Origin: Micrasema longulum
Lineage: Eukaryota; Arthropoda; Insecta; Trichoptera; Brachycentridae
Assembly (NCBI GenBank): GCA_022494885.1
Contig: JAGVSM010003797.1
Span: forward strand, 51,212 to 115,211
DNA length: 64,000 nucleotides
Direction of reading: 5' to 3'
Position numbers and translations under genes: made by a program. How positions within the stretch are numbered: the stretch's first letter is position 1; the number at the start of each line of letters is the position of its first letter. Below are positions 38,701-47,506 of the stretch, piece after piece. The notes beneath the pieces are model-generated. The model was not told the DNA's origin. It ran no database searches and saw only the letters and a list, made by a program, of their open reading frames with translations.

Positions 38701-41700
38701 TATTTAAAAAAAAATAATAATAACATATCGCAAACTCTGTAAGGCCAAGGGCCCTGTGTTATATATATATGGATAATTTATATAGCGCCATTTTTGTGAA
38801 AATCATCTCAAGGGTGCTGTACAATAAATAAATATCCCAGCACGTCTTGCAGCTACAGAGCGCATGGATGATTGGGATTCTAGTTCCTCATCTCCAATTA
38901 TGATATATTACAATTCTGATATATAGGAGTTAGATTACAGCACATCTTGCAGCTACAGAGTGCATGGACATTAAGTAATCTAGCCCCTATTTGCATTTTT
39001 TATTTTATGTGACAATGAAGTTAAGAGTTTCAGTGGTATTTTAAAAAAATAACTAAAAAACAAATTTATCAAAATAGAAGTTAGATTACAACAAGTCTTG
39101 CAGCTACTAAGCGCATGGACGGTTGGAATTCTAGACCCCATTTACTAAATTTAGGTATTTAATAGTTGATAACATTTACCTATTGAAGCAGCTAATTATT
39201 GTGGATTTTTTTGTGAAAATCACCTCAAGGGCGCTTTACAATATCCAAACACCTATTGCAGCTACATAGCGCATTGACGGTTAGGATTCTAGTTCTTCGT
39301 TTAAAATTATAATTTGATTCAATAACAAATAGGAGCTAGATTACATCATGTCTTGCTGCTACAGAGCGCATGGAGGGTACGAAGCCTAGCCCCCATTTAT
39401 ATTATTTAAAAATTGAATTTTGGTTTTTCTGATCATTTTTTCAAAATCGTTTACAAAAAGTATCCGGATTACAACATATCCTGCAGCTACAGAGCGCATA
39501 GACAGTTGGAATTCTAAACCCTATTTATGAGTGTTGTATTAATTTTGTAGTTGAGATTCTTAAAATTGCCCGTTCATCAGTGATGGTTGATTGAAAATGT
39601 TTGTTCACATATTTATATAAGTTGATCCAAAAATAACCAACACATTTGGATCTAAATCTTTAAATAGGACAAATTTGTCCAAATTAAGAGTGTTGTAAAA
39701 TCTTTTTCTCGTGCCTTAATCCCCCCTGTGACTGCTCCCTTTATAGATATTTGTTTATAAGTCAATAAATTCTTCAATATTAAACATAGGCATATATTTT
39801 TTAAGCTGAAAAGGCAGAAAAAAAAACTTTTTTCAGAAATACAATTATTGTTCACGGGCCACACAAAAATGTAAATCGTGCCGCATGCGGCCCGCGAGTT
39901 GCAGTTTGCCCAGGCCTGGACTAGATTATTTTAAATTGGTAATCTAAAATTTATCAAAATGCATGCAAAATTAGTCCTTACTTATACCATAATTTGATTT
40001 TTTTTCAGACGTCCTACTAGTGAAACTCCTTCCAGGCAAAATCACCCGAAACATACACGGCAAGGTAATTCAATTCCACAAATTAAAATTCATTATTTTT
40101 CTAGAAGTGCAGACATACTCTGTGGTAGTAGATTTCTATGGATTGTTTGTAGTCTGCCTAATCAGGAACCTTTTTTAAGGCCAACATTTTTATATGCAGT
40201 GCAAAATAATAATAAATTATGGCTACCTACTAGTGTATTTGAGTCACGCATTTAAAAAAAAAAAATCTGTTTTTATGAAAAATAAACTCTGTATGCCATT
40301 TTATGGCTTATTAAAATCTTTTTCTTGGCAATGTATCCTATAAGATACATGTAGTTTAATTTTTAAAACACAAGTAAAACAGTATTCAGTTAAAACTGCT
40401 ATATCATATTTTTCATTCTTAACTCCATTATCACAATTCATAATAAACTTTGATTAAAAAAAATAAAAATTGTTTGGGATTCTAAAGGATTTCAATAGTC
40501 AAATTGCCTTATATCTAAAACCCCATTATTTGTCATATTTTAGCTTCCAACTCCAGCTGCAGTAGTTCCGTTGGCACTCTGGGCTCTCCCAAGCCAGAGA
40601 AGAGGCAAGCCAACTCCCCTCTCCCCCCGCCCCCACCCGTGCCTCCGGCCAGCCTGGAGCCTGCCCCCTCCACCTCCGCCCCACACAAAAAGGGCCGTGA
40701 CAGTCCCGTCCACCACACTAAGGTGGCCACGGCTAAACAGAGGATATCCAGCACCGGTGAGCATTGCTATTGTCTCGTAATCTCTCAGATTCCATGCTCT
40801 TTATAAAGTTCATTTACGACTGTTTTTGTTTGGTTAGTTAAATCAAACTAAAATCGTGTATTTTGAAATAGCAATTTAAAAAAAGCTACTTGATTTTTGA
40901 CAAAACCGAATGGAAGATCCACGGTCTTTAAAATGGTTTTCGGGTGTGTGGTAGGAGTGTTTTCATTGTACGACTCTTATACCGAGAATGGAATCCCGAA
41001 AATCAAAGATGCTTTATGATTTGTGTTCTTCAGAAAGTGTTAAAACAGAACTTCAGAAAGTTTAAAGCAGAAAGATACTACTGAAACTGATAGACTTTTT
41101 ATAGCCTGAATTAATTAACTATAAATTATTTTATTAAAATTATCGAAGGTTTTATTGGAGTATGGAGCAACGGTAACCCGATATGGGCTAATTATTGTGT
41201 CACTATATGGAGTGAACAGTAACCCGATATGGGCTAATTATTGTGTCACTATATGAATGTTGTAATGCAAAAATGTGCTTAGTCACACCAACCTCAAACT
41301 GAGATAATTGATAACTTAAAAACATAAGGCGCATTTGAAAAAAATTGGATTAATTATTTAGCTTGGCTGTCAAATTTAAAAACATAAAAAGTACAAAGAA
41401 CAAAAAAGGTGATAATTTTTTTATATGTATTATCTTTCAATATAAAAATTGGACAAAAAAGTGTGATTAGATTACCTTTGTAATAACAGTAATGCAAAAA
41501 TTAAACATTTATTCTTTGCAAAAAAAATAATAAAATCTTTAATTTTTGCCTTTTTATCAATGTAAAATTATCAATAGTATATATTTTATTGTGATGAAAA
41601 ATTTTTAGTAAAAAATAAAATTGAAATAAAAGCTTTGTGTTCCAAACCAGATGTTAAAAATACCTTGGGATTTACTTCCAATTTGAATCCCTAAATTAAA

Positions 41701-44065
41701 AAAAGTTAGTTGCTGTTTGTAATAAACAAAACTTGGTGGCAATTTTTTCAAATAAAGCGTCTTATGCGGAGTTAAAACATTTTTGTAATATTTTTTCATC
41801 ATGTTAGCCACATATTTATCTTAATTTGCAACAATAAGTTAAGCCGCAGCTTTGTTTTTAGTCCAGTTTCATGGTTTTTGTGTATTGGGCATTGAGGTAT
41901 TACAGAGAATTTGTGAGTTTAAACTCATCAAACTATTTTTTCAAAGTAAGAATATCACTTTTGGATCATGATTCGGACACTAATTGTTTCGATTGTGTGG
42001 CTTGACACATTTTTGCATAACGCCGTCCATATAAGGACAACACAGCATGTGTGAGGGTTAATGGGCCATTCACATATTGGTTTGACATTCCTAAAGGAGT
42101 CAAACAGGGATGTGTAATGATTGTTCAACTACATCGATAACTGTGTGAAAGAACTGAAAAATTTAAGAATGTGATAAAAAATGGGTGATTTAACTCTCAA
42201 TTGTCTTTCGTACGCTGATGATGCCGTGCTTCTTGCTAGCAACAAAAAAACCTCCAATTCTTGGTAACAAAAGTCTACGATGTATGCAAGAAAAATAATT
42301 TACTCTATGTATATTATTATTTTTTCAAACACTATTTCATTATGTTTTTCTGTACTGTATTTCTAAATACTGTACTTTCTTTGATTTCTTTATACTGTAT
42401 TTCTTGAATTGTTTGTTGTTTATGTACTTATATTATTCATATGTATGTAAAAGCTTTATAAGCGTATGCATGAAAAAAAAATGTGTACGTATTTCTATTG
42501 CAAACACATCTAGGATGAAATATATACAGCGACAATGTCAAATCAGCACAGGATACATTTGTATGAATGATGATCTGTATTAGCTTAAAACTTGTAGCTA
42601 ATAATATTGCTCTCTCGTTTCAGGAGACCTCCATAACAACCCTGACAAACTCCGCAGAAGCCTTAATGAGAAGCATCAACGAAACAACAGTTGTGTCAGT
42701 TCTTCAGACTTCTACGGCTGCAACTATCCCGTCGACAAGCACCGCTTCAGCTCTGGAGATTTGGCAAGATCCCTCGTCGCCAAGGAGTTAAACTTCTCTT
42801 TAGACAAACCGTCTACCGATAAACAAGTCGATGCTATTTATAATACGATCGATGGGACGAATGATATCTACGCAGCTATTGATCAAGATGTTCATCATAA
42901 AGCTAGGATTAACCCACCTGAACCTCCGCCTAGTAGTCCACCCAAAAATCTTGACGACATGTATGCAAAAGTTATCAAGAAATCTAAGCATCACCACGAT
43001 CGCTCTCAAGCTTCTTCCCGTTTGTCAAATTACGACGATGTAGAAACTGGAAACGCAGTCAAATTGCGTAAAAAAAGTGCCCAACATGAAGATGATAGAT
43101 TGTTTGTATCGAGTGAAACAAAGAGATATTCCGATGCCAGCCCCACTAGTATTACTGTTCCAGATTCTAACTATAGAAACTCTCCCTCGCCTAAGAACAT
43201 AAACAAAGAAGATCCCGGTTACGAGACTATCGACAGAGTCAGAAGTAAAAACCATAGTTATGAAACCATCGACAAGAATGTTGCCAAACACAAGTCGGAG
43301 AAAAATATTGACCCCGGGTATGAAACTGTGAAGGAGCCAATTAAAAAACACGACAGTCAAAAGCGAAAAACAGTACATAATATTTCTGGGGGAATGGCAC
43401 ATCATTCGCACACTGAAATGCAAAGGTCTTCTCTACACGAAGGAAGGAATCATATTGGCATCGAGCCCGGTTACGAAACTGTTCCTAGTGGCCCCGACAG
43501 TATGCTCAGTAACGATCCTGGTTATGAACACATATTACGATCGGAAAGACGCATTTCTGATTCCGACCCCAATTACGAAGTTCTAAGACCGCACGACTCA
43601 GCCCCTCCATACGCTTCCATCCAAAGTAAATCTCAAATTCCCGGATACTCCGTTATTAACAAGAAGTCGAAGATACCAGACAGCGACTGGATGGCCAACA
43701 ATAACGATAACTCAAACTCGGAACCTAATTACGAGTCCATGCCCCATGAGCCACTATACAACACGGGAAGTGAATCAGACCCAAATTACGAGTCCGTAGG
43801 GCCAAAAGATCCTAATTACGAAAGTGTGAAATATTTCGATGTGGCTTTGAACGAACCACCTTATGAAAAGGTGAATAACGACACTATGTTTAATGAATCA
43901 GGGTCTTTTAACAGAATGGGTTCGGCATCCGGATATGAAAGAGTCAAGTCTATTCTGAAGCACTCTGACAAAGAAGACCAAAATGACAATAATACCAATG
44001 GAGTGACTCCTGGAACTAATGTGTCGGGAGATGTTGCACCCGTTGGAGATTACTTCCAAGTGTAG
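17756..44065 (+). CDS. Unrecognised single-pass membrane protein with a tyrosine-rich tail (putative SH2-docking adaptor)
   Basis: Coding exons: 17756-17856, 22613-22705, 25291-25403, 30791-30881, 32587-32687, 34835-35011, 36499-36606, 36962-37163, 40009-40064, 40544-40756 and 42624-44065. All borders are GT/AG and phases join without a break to 898 residues. An in-frame TGA at 17696 supports the ATG at 17756. Residues 6-26 form one hydrophobic helix after only five residues, followed by cysteines 24, 26 and 28 (a palmitoylation-like cluster) and a long cytosolic tail. The tail holds a PPPVPR-type proline motif (79-84), further proline-rich stretches, and more than twenty tyrosines, mostly in YxxI/V/L context: LYATV (Y95), AYARL (Y124), HYATV (Y254), MYAAI (Y265), TYAQI (Y284), IYAAI (Y501), MYAKV (Y532). 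The last exon adds about thirteen copies of a [DE]-P-x-Y-E-x-[IVL] motif. PAG/Cbp, LAT and NTAL share this architecture; homology to them is inference. Phosphorylation is likewise inferred. Confidence 0.85.
18037..18195. mobile_element. Small inverted-repeat element (~158 bases)
   Basis: The left end 'aggccgggttgtttgatcg' and the right end 'cgatcaaacaatttggcct' are inverted repeats, and the similarity continues inward for about 50 bases (gttagtaatagt / gctgttactaac). The centre is A-rich. Intron 1 of the adaptor gene. Confidence 0.75.
18578..18695. repeat. Near-palindromic element centred on an ATCGAT core
   Basis: Outer arms 'ttcttaattattaag' (left) and 'cttaataattaagaa' (right) flank inner arms that also pair around 18630 ('aaatttgttttgaatat' against 'atatttgaaacaaaattt'). 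Confidence 0.65.
19020..19262 (+). mobile_element. LINE 3' terminal fragment
   Basis: The C-terminal-like reading is decayed. The 3' end 'gcaagagccctctggccgt', followed by 'ttataaataaaatg', is a terminus shared in pattern with 7905-7945 ('gtaaaagccctttgggctt') and the end of the fragment at 42040-42480. Confidence 0.5.
19846..20030 (+). repeat. SINE family B-like copy, diverged
   Basis: 'cctagtgtaggggctgac' (A-box region), 'ctaccatgcttaaagtccc' and the B-box-like 'ggtttgactcctgg' are followed by 'gaactattgattataaagag', in the order of family B. The 3' body is altered. Confidence 0.55.
20060..20460 (+). mobile_element. LINE C-terminal and 3' fragment
   Basis: Plus-strand reading near 20110-20285 gives a decayed but typical non-LTR C-terminus: a RLSLFLTSIHC-like segment, a HGLPLPNSQSTF-like segment and a final 'NSYGVHAA' before a Trp-Asn pair, then an AT-rich 3' end. 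Confidence 0.5.
20969..20996. repeat. Perfect short hairpin
   Basis: 'aataacttatat' and 'atataagttatt' pair across a four-base loop. It may be the end of a small element. Function unknown. Confidence 0.7.
21345..21460 (+). repeat. SINE family B tail fragment
   Basis: 'cttaccttcatgtaaatga', 'cattgcattcagtgtacct' and 'tcctatacaccatcggg' match the 3' body of the copy at 35816-36074. The head is absent. Confidence 0.65.
22057..22205. mobile_element. Left half of the ~415-base MITE
   Basis: 'ataatgaggaagttcagtg' at the left edge, then 'tatttgtctatcaaa' and 'tatcatcgctataattttt', are collinear with the first ~140 bases of the whole copy at 9919-10333. The rest is missing. The same end also appears alone at 18765-18780. 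Confidence 0.65.
22325..22510 (+). repeat. Dispersed repeat, unnamed, inverse of 45170-45290
   Basis: 'tattattctcccctccctt', 'caagtgtctggttctttgt' and 'caactgaacctatggtagg' occur here and, as reverse complement and in reverse order, at 45170-45250. It lies just upstream of adaptor exon 2. A third trace is near 19745-19780. Confidence 0.65.
24490..24555. repeat. Dispersed 'CTCTGTTG' repeat segment
   Basis: 'ctagacttccatattcctt', then 'ctctgaaatgttctcc' and 'atctctgttgt', recur with small changes at 9725-9795, 11372-11425 and 31960-32015, and in inverse near 11265-11340. Probably one small element of unknown class. Confidence 0.55.
26125..26205 (+). repeat. Dispersed repeat shared with the hAT-like element at 38299-39918
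   Basis: 'tagaatcacttgaagt', 'attacgaaaatggcgcc' and 'atataagttatccataat' are nearly identical to 38625-38693. Confidence 0.6.
27250..27985 (+). mobile_element. Possible retroelement 3' region, very T-rich
   Basis: A long pyrimidine-rich stretch ending in 'cctgaataaaagaaaata' and an A-rich tail. It resembles the 3' UTR and tail of a non-LTR element, but carries no readable protein motif. Confidence 0.3.
28195..28640. other. GC-rich block of unknown origin in intron 3 of the adaptor gene
   Basis: Composition rises sharply relative to the flanks, with segments such as 'gtcggcgggggagacata' and 'gaagcgctttatcagacct'. No open frame, splice-bounded exon or tRNA/rRNA pattern is evident. A solo LTR or other insertion is possible, but I found no terminal repeats. 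Confidence 0.4.
28667..29207. mobile_element. Inverted-repeat element (~540 bases)
   Basis: The left end 'tagtccttaaaatatagct' and its inverse at the right, 'agctatatttttaggacta', pair. The homology continues inward through 'aatgacagctgtca' (left) and 'tgacaactgtcatt' (right), arms of about 50 bases. The interior is AT-rich and non-coding. Confidence 0.75.
29255..29315. repeat. Short hairpin repeat 'AGAGTCCTCCTCAC'
   Basis: 'agagtcctcctcac' and 'ggaggactgtacag' lie about 30 bases apart and are partly complementary. Related copies are at 30947-30992, 52382-52432 and, more weakly, 11200-11222. Confidence 0.6.
29740..30290 (-). mobile_element. Degenerate mariner-family transposon, 5' part
   Basis: Minus-strand reading with frameshifts gives mariner N-terminal landmarks: YEWYKRFQDG-like near 29975, then DDERPGRP near 29930, and REVADDVGISIGSC-like near 29825-29870. 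The outer end near 30240-30290 ('cgaggtgtgctaagaaaat' on the minus strand) looks like the terminal repeat. The 3' part with the catalytic acidic triad is missing, so it is inactive. Confidence 0.85.
30320..30532 (-). repeat. SINE family B copy
   Basis: 'gatgatcagtcttatgctg', 'atttcatgtcaacctt' and 'acaatcgaacccaaaacct' (B box inverse) appear in family B order. The A-box end near 30515-30530 is diverged. It sits about 260 bases upstream of adaptor exon 4. Confidence 0.75.
30985..31160. mobile_element. hAT-like terminus fragment
   Basis: 'gtgtcaaactcaaagac' followed by repeated 'gggcca' and 'gtgggccacaaaaa' resembles the terminal region of many hAT elements. Only one end is visible. Confidence 0.4.
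31195..31545 (-). mobile_element. Degenerate LINE C-terminal fragment
   Basis: Minus-strand frames give the classical C-terminal blocks: a RSWGGHIAR-like segment near 31405-31435, a GRP/RW-type stretch near 31330-31375 and 'AVGSG..TWISKGEPLFTSG' near 31255-31310, with multiple stops. It ends in (ATG)n/(CAT)n next to 31205. Confidence 0.7.
32815..34005 (-). mobile_element. Penelope-like retroelement fragment, 3' part
   Basis: Minus-strand reading near 33790-33875 gives DIRVKEHMRCLHNNSFSELA, then a NMEIFHIRKALKNNVPLIN-like segment near 33655-33720, as at the C-terminus of Penelope-like ORFs around the GIY-YIG domain. A tail 'cctgacgaagagacgggta' with 'gaaaccggtag' lies near 33355-33395. The flanks (32820-32945 and 33885-34000) recur contiguously at 53940-54240, where the interior is absent. 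Confidence 0.6.
34128..34371. mobile_element. Non-autonomous DNA element (MITE), ~241 bases, copy 2
   Basis: The left terminus 'tatatcgactatagaaagg' and the right terminus 'cctttccactgtcgatata' are inverted repeats of about 45 bases, including 'aaaagttcctaag' (left) and 'cttaggtacttttt' (right). Same family and length as 10952-11192. Confidence 0.8.
35043..35558. mobile_element. Inverted-repeat element (~515 bases)
   Basis: Left 'ttcatattaggacaataca' pairs with right 'tgtattgtcctcatgtgaa'. Internal 'gacaatgggacaataca' and 'ctgagacaatgtctctgtc' show that 'gacaat' motifs are repeated inside. It lies immediately after adaptor exon 6. No transposase is visible. Confidence 0.65.
35816..36074 (+). 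repeat. tRNA-derived SINE, family B, full-length copy
   Basis: Head 'gcctcgttgtgtagtggtt' (A-box region), a degenerate B box near 35868-35880 ('ggtcctggatttgattt'), body 'gagactgatcaccttacct' and 3' part 'atgcagtaccctatgcacc', ending in 'atgatgatg'. Intron 6 of the adaptor gene. Confidence 0.8.
36130..36344. mobile_element. Right half of the ~415-base MITE
   Basis: 'cagaaatctatcacaacac', 'tacgattaaatgctttagt', 'tatccaattttctg' and the terminal 'gctgaacttcctcattg' are collinear with the right half of 9919-10333. The left half is absent. Confidence 0.65.
37214..37272 (+). repeat. SINE family C head fragment
   Basis: 'agtagtgtcgcggactctg' followed by 'aggaggtccga' resembles the head of the copies at 63922-63985 and (inverse) 54306-54462. 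Confidence 0.4.
38299..39918. mobile_element. Non-autonomous hAT-like element, ~1.6 kb
   Basis: Perfect 16-base terminal inverted repeats: 'caggcctgggcaaact' at 38299-38314 and 'agtttgcccaggcctg' at 39903-39918. The subterminal 'gccgcatgcggcccgcgag' near 39881 is typical of hAT ends. I do not see a clear 8-base target duplication. No transposase is present. The interior holds an inverted pair (38625-38693 and 38768-38828) and the irregular array at 38840-39535. Confidence 0.75.
38840..39535 (+). repeat. Irregular tandem array of 'GCAGCTACAGAGCGCATGGA' units
   Basis: Six copies of a core ('ttgcagctacagagcgcat', then 'ggttggaattctag' and 'ccccattta') start near 38849, 38949, 39100, 39258, 39356 and 39483. 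Spacings are about 100, 151, 158, 98 and 127 bases. The spacer often begins with 'agattacaacatct'. Confidence 0.85.
41161..41255. repeat. Tandem duplication, two units of about 45 bases
   Basis: 'acccgatatgggctaatta' followed by 'ttgtgtcactatatgg' occurs twice in a row, the units starting at 41161 and 41206, with one small insertion difference. Intron 10 of the adaptor gene. Confidence 0.9.
42040..42480 (+). mobile_element. Degenerate LINE fragment (reverse transcriptase)
   Basis: Plus-strand frames give YWFDIPKGVKQGCVM near 42076-42120 and LSYADDAVLLA near 42210-42240 (catalytic YADD), with stops and a deletion between them. The 3' part ends near 'atgtaaaagctttataagc' and an A-run at 42472-42482. 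It lies just upstream of the last adaptor exon. Confidence 0.75.
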
Positions 44066-45169
44066 ATATTATCGTATTCTACTGCTAAATATTTATCTAC
44101 AATAAGTATTATACTGTTAATGTTATTATTTATTTTATTTATTACAGATTATTTTATAAATGGTCTTCCATTGTATAGAATTGATGTCATTTTTGAAATG
44201 TGTGATGTTGATAATTTTATTATTAGATTCTTGAATTCGGACAGACAAACTTAATTTATTTTTGCTGACCTTGAATATAGTAACCATCGATAACTTCCTT
44301 TTCCAGAAGTGCTTTGAATGTGCAAAACGAATATTGCAATATTAAATTACGGTCTCGAGTTATATGCACTTACCCTTTCTCTTACAAGTTCTCAAGTAAT
44401 TTGCATGCGCAACATTTTTATTTTATATGTTAAATACATTCCTTCAAAATGAAATTTGGTTCCATCCAGTTTATATTTTTATACAATAAAAAAAGACTAT
44501 GAAAACACATTAATATTATTTGATAAATATCAATTTACAACAACGGTGCATTTGTTAATCTTATATTATTTATTATTAAAAGTACAAGTAGGCTATTTCT
44601 ATTGTACATACTTCTAAGTATTTAAAAGCATTTTCTGAGGTTTGACAATTAATTCCTTTTTTCGCTTTTTAATACGACATTTTGTATGGCTTATTTTTTA
44701 CATTTGAACATTTAAAATGTAATCTAACTTAACTAAAATCCGAGCTGCGAAAAATAATTATTTCATTAATTATGTGCTTTAATTTAGAGGTTATCGAATA
44801 TATTTACACATGTAATATACGTACATGTATTTTAATTTTGTGCCAACATTTTATAGTATTTTAGTAAGATATGAAACATAGGATGGAATGTGTATGTGAG
44901 GTTATTTGCTAATTAAAATCTAAGATATGATTTTAAATGTTTTCTAAAGTTAATAACAATATTTAAATCATCAATTATATTTTCACTAACTCCAAATATA
45001 GTGTTCAGTCGTCATTTGTATCGGAAATTATTTAAATAACAATAGAAAGGAAACTTTATTTTTATAAAAACTTTGACATGCAAAAATAGATTTACCAGTC
45101 CTGTTTTCACTGAAAAATATCTCCTTCGATTGAACTGCAACTATTTAATATTTATAAAAAATGTACTTA

Positions 45170-45290
45170 GAGCCGGACCATGGGTTCAGTTGACACAAAG
45201 AACCAGACACTTGCTTACTTTAGGGAGAGGGGAATAATATGCTAGTATATTCCTGGCGCTAAAGGCCCATCAGATCCAGTGCAGGATGTA
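45170..45290 (-). repeat. Dispersed repeat, inverse of 22325-22510
   Basis: 'ggttcagttgacacaaaga', 'accagacacttgctta' and 'gagaggggaataatatgct' are the reverse complement of segments at 22390-22480. Confidence 0.65.
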
Positions 45291-47352
45291 CTCTGTATTC
45301 CTTGATTGTTCTTTACTGCGCAAATTATAAATTCATAGTGAATTTTTATTACTATGATTTTTCGTTTCAATGAGATCAAATTTCTTATACCTAATATTAA
45401 TGCATAATATGTTTCCGCCATATATTCCACCATTTAGAAAATAGCCTGAGACATTAATCAAACATGTTTTTAACAATCTTGCTTAGCATGTCTCATGTTG
45501 CAGGGTCCGTATTCTAATGGGAAATTAAAATTTATCTTAAATTTTATCAAAAGAGTAACATTAAGATTTCTGTATGAAAAATTTAATATGTATACCATTT
45601 TTTTTTCTAAATGTGTTCATATACAGGTTACCGACGAAGATATTTGAATTTTCATACAAATATACACATTTTGGTATGTAACTATCGATGTTAGTTTATA
45701 CCGTCTCGATATGTACCCATGAACATAGCGTTCATAATCGCGGCGCAGGTATATAAAACCACCAAAATTCGACACAGTATTATTTGAATGTTCAAAGTTC
45801 TCACAAACCTAAACACGTTAAAATTAGCTCTGATCACAGCCGCTCTATAATTAATACAATTAGATTTATTGCAAATGCGATAAGTAGACTTACTGTATAT
45901 CTCATAACAAGACCTTGCAGAATATATTTCAAATACAGGCGTCTTTTTTGTTAACATGATTGAAGTGTTTTATATGTGTACATTGAATGATACAATTGGC
46001 TTTTTTAGAAGTAGAAGTAACGCAGTTTGTATGTATTAAGTAACAAAAAAAACAAATAGATAATATATATTATACATCTCCAAACATCAGTACTATTATG
46101 GTGAATGTTTTCCGTAATAATTGCCAAATTATGGTAACAATACTAACTTGTGCAAGAATGTAAAAATACGTACTCTAGAGTTTGCTGTTTTTCTTTGACA
46201 CTTAATACAATATGTCCTTGTGTTTAAAAGTTGATATGTACTGATTCAAATCCTAATATTTAATGTAAATTACCTATACATATTCAATTGACAACCGTGG
46301 GTAGAGTGATATTGTTTTTTCCTCTTTTTAAGTACTTTTCCGTGGTTAAAAGTTTAAAAAAAAAAATTGTTAAAATTTTTATTCTAAATTCACTGAAATT
46401 TCTAATTTATTTTAAAATGTTGCAAACGCTTTCAAATTAATTTGACCTAAATAAGAGTAATATTTTGCCAAGGCATATTATATGCATAGAACTACAATAT
46501 ATTGTTCTACGTACTAGAAGCAGCGCTCATCCGTGTTTTGAGAATGGAATTACGGTTACATATCCTCAGCGCGTAAACTTATACTCACGTCTCACTCTTT
46601 ACTCTATGTGTTAAGAAAGGTGATATAAAGTTTAACGCCGCAGAATGTAAAAGGAACACAAAATTTTGATTACTTCATATTCCTTATCTAGTTATTTAAA
46701 TATTTTAAATAATTTTAAAATTGCATGAATTTGCTCCTCCATAATTTCAGTTCTAAATTTAATCAAATTCTTACAACTCAATAGAATAAAATTATGTAGG
46801 CATTTTATGATTGCGTGCTTCCTTTAGTGTATCATAGATATTTTGCTTGTGATAAAAAAATAAATATTTTTTCCATGTTTGCTCAATATTTCGCATACAT
46901 TTTACAATAAATATTTGTCGGGTTTCTTGCTCCTTAAGCTGGTGACGTAAACATATGTTCTAAATTAAATTATATACTCGTATATTCATACATAAAAATA
47001 TCAGTATGCACCAAACACAAAGACTGACCTTTTTTTAATTGGTATTACACTACTCAAATTCATATTCCAATGTTGTGTTTTTATTTTTTTAAATTTGCTT
47101 ATTTATTTTCTATAAAGTAATTTTATAATTGAAATATTAATTTAGAATGTGTTCATAATATATGAGGTTATCAATTGATTATTTCTCCAGTATAATAAAA
47201 AGTAGATATTTATAGGAAAAATATGCATTTCTGTGAATTGGAATTTACAAAAAGTTTATAGGTATCTTATTTTATGCCAATGTCAAATTTCAATCAATTA
47301 AAAAGACAACCTCTCATGGCAATATCACTTATATAAAGTCTAATTTCCATTT

Positions 47353-47506
47353 TTTTTACACCACAACAGGCCAGAAGACCCAATTACAGTGGAGAATTAC
47401 ACCATAGAACACCGAGGTTTGAGAAAAATCACATTTAATTATTGTATTTCCTTCTTCCCGTGTGCGAGTCGAGCATCTTAACCACTACACCTGTGGAGGC
47501 CACCAA
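47353..47506 (-). repeat. tRNA-derived SINE, family A, copy 3
   Basis: 'ccacaacaggccagaagac' and 'ttaaccactacacctgtgg' bracket the same body as 2788-2962. The B-box region is deleted or altered near 47445-47460. Confidence 0.75.

Noticed and set aside
43025..43423. 132-residue minus-strand open frame rich in hydrophobic residues
   Set aside because: Antisense shadow of the tyrosine-rich last exon; its apparent membrane character follows from complementing charged codons.
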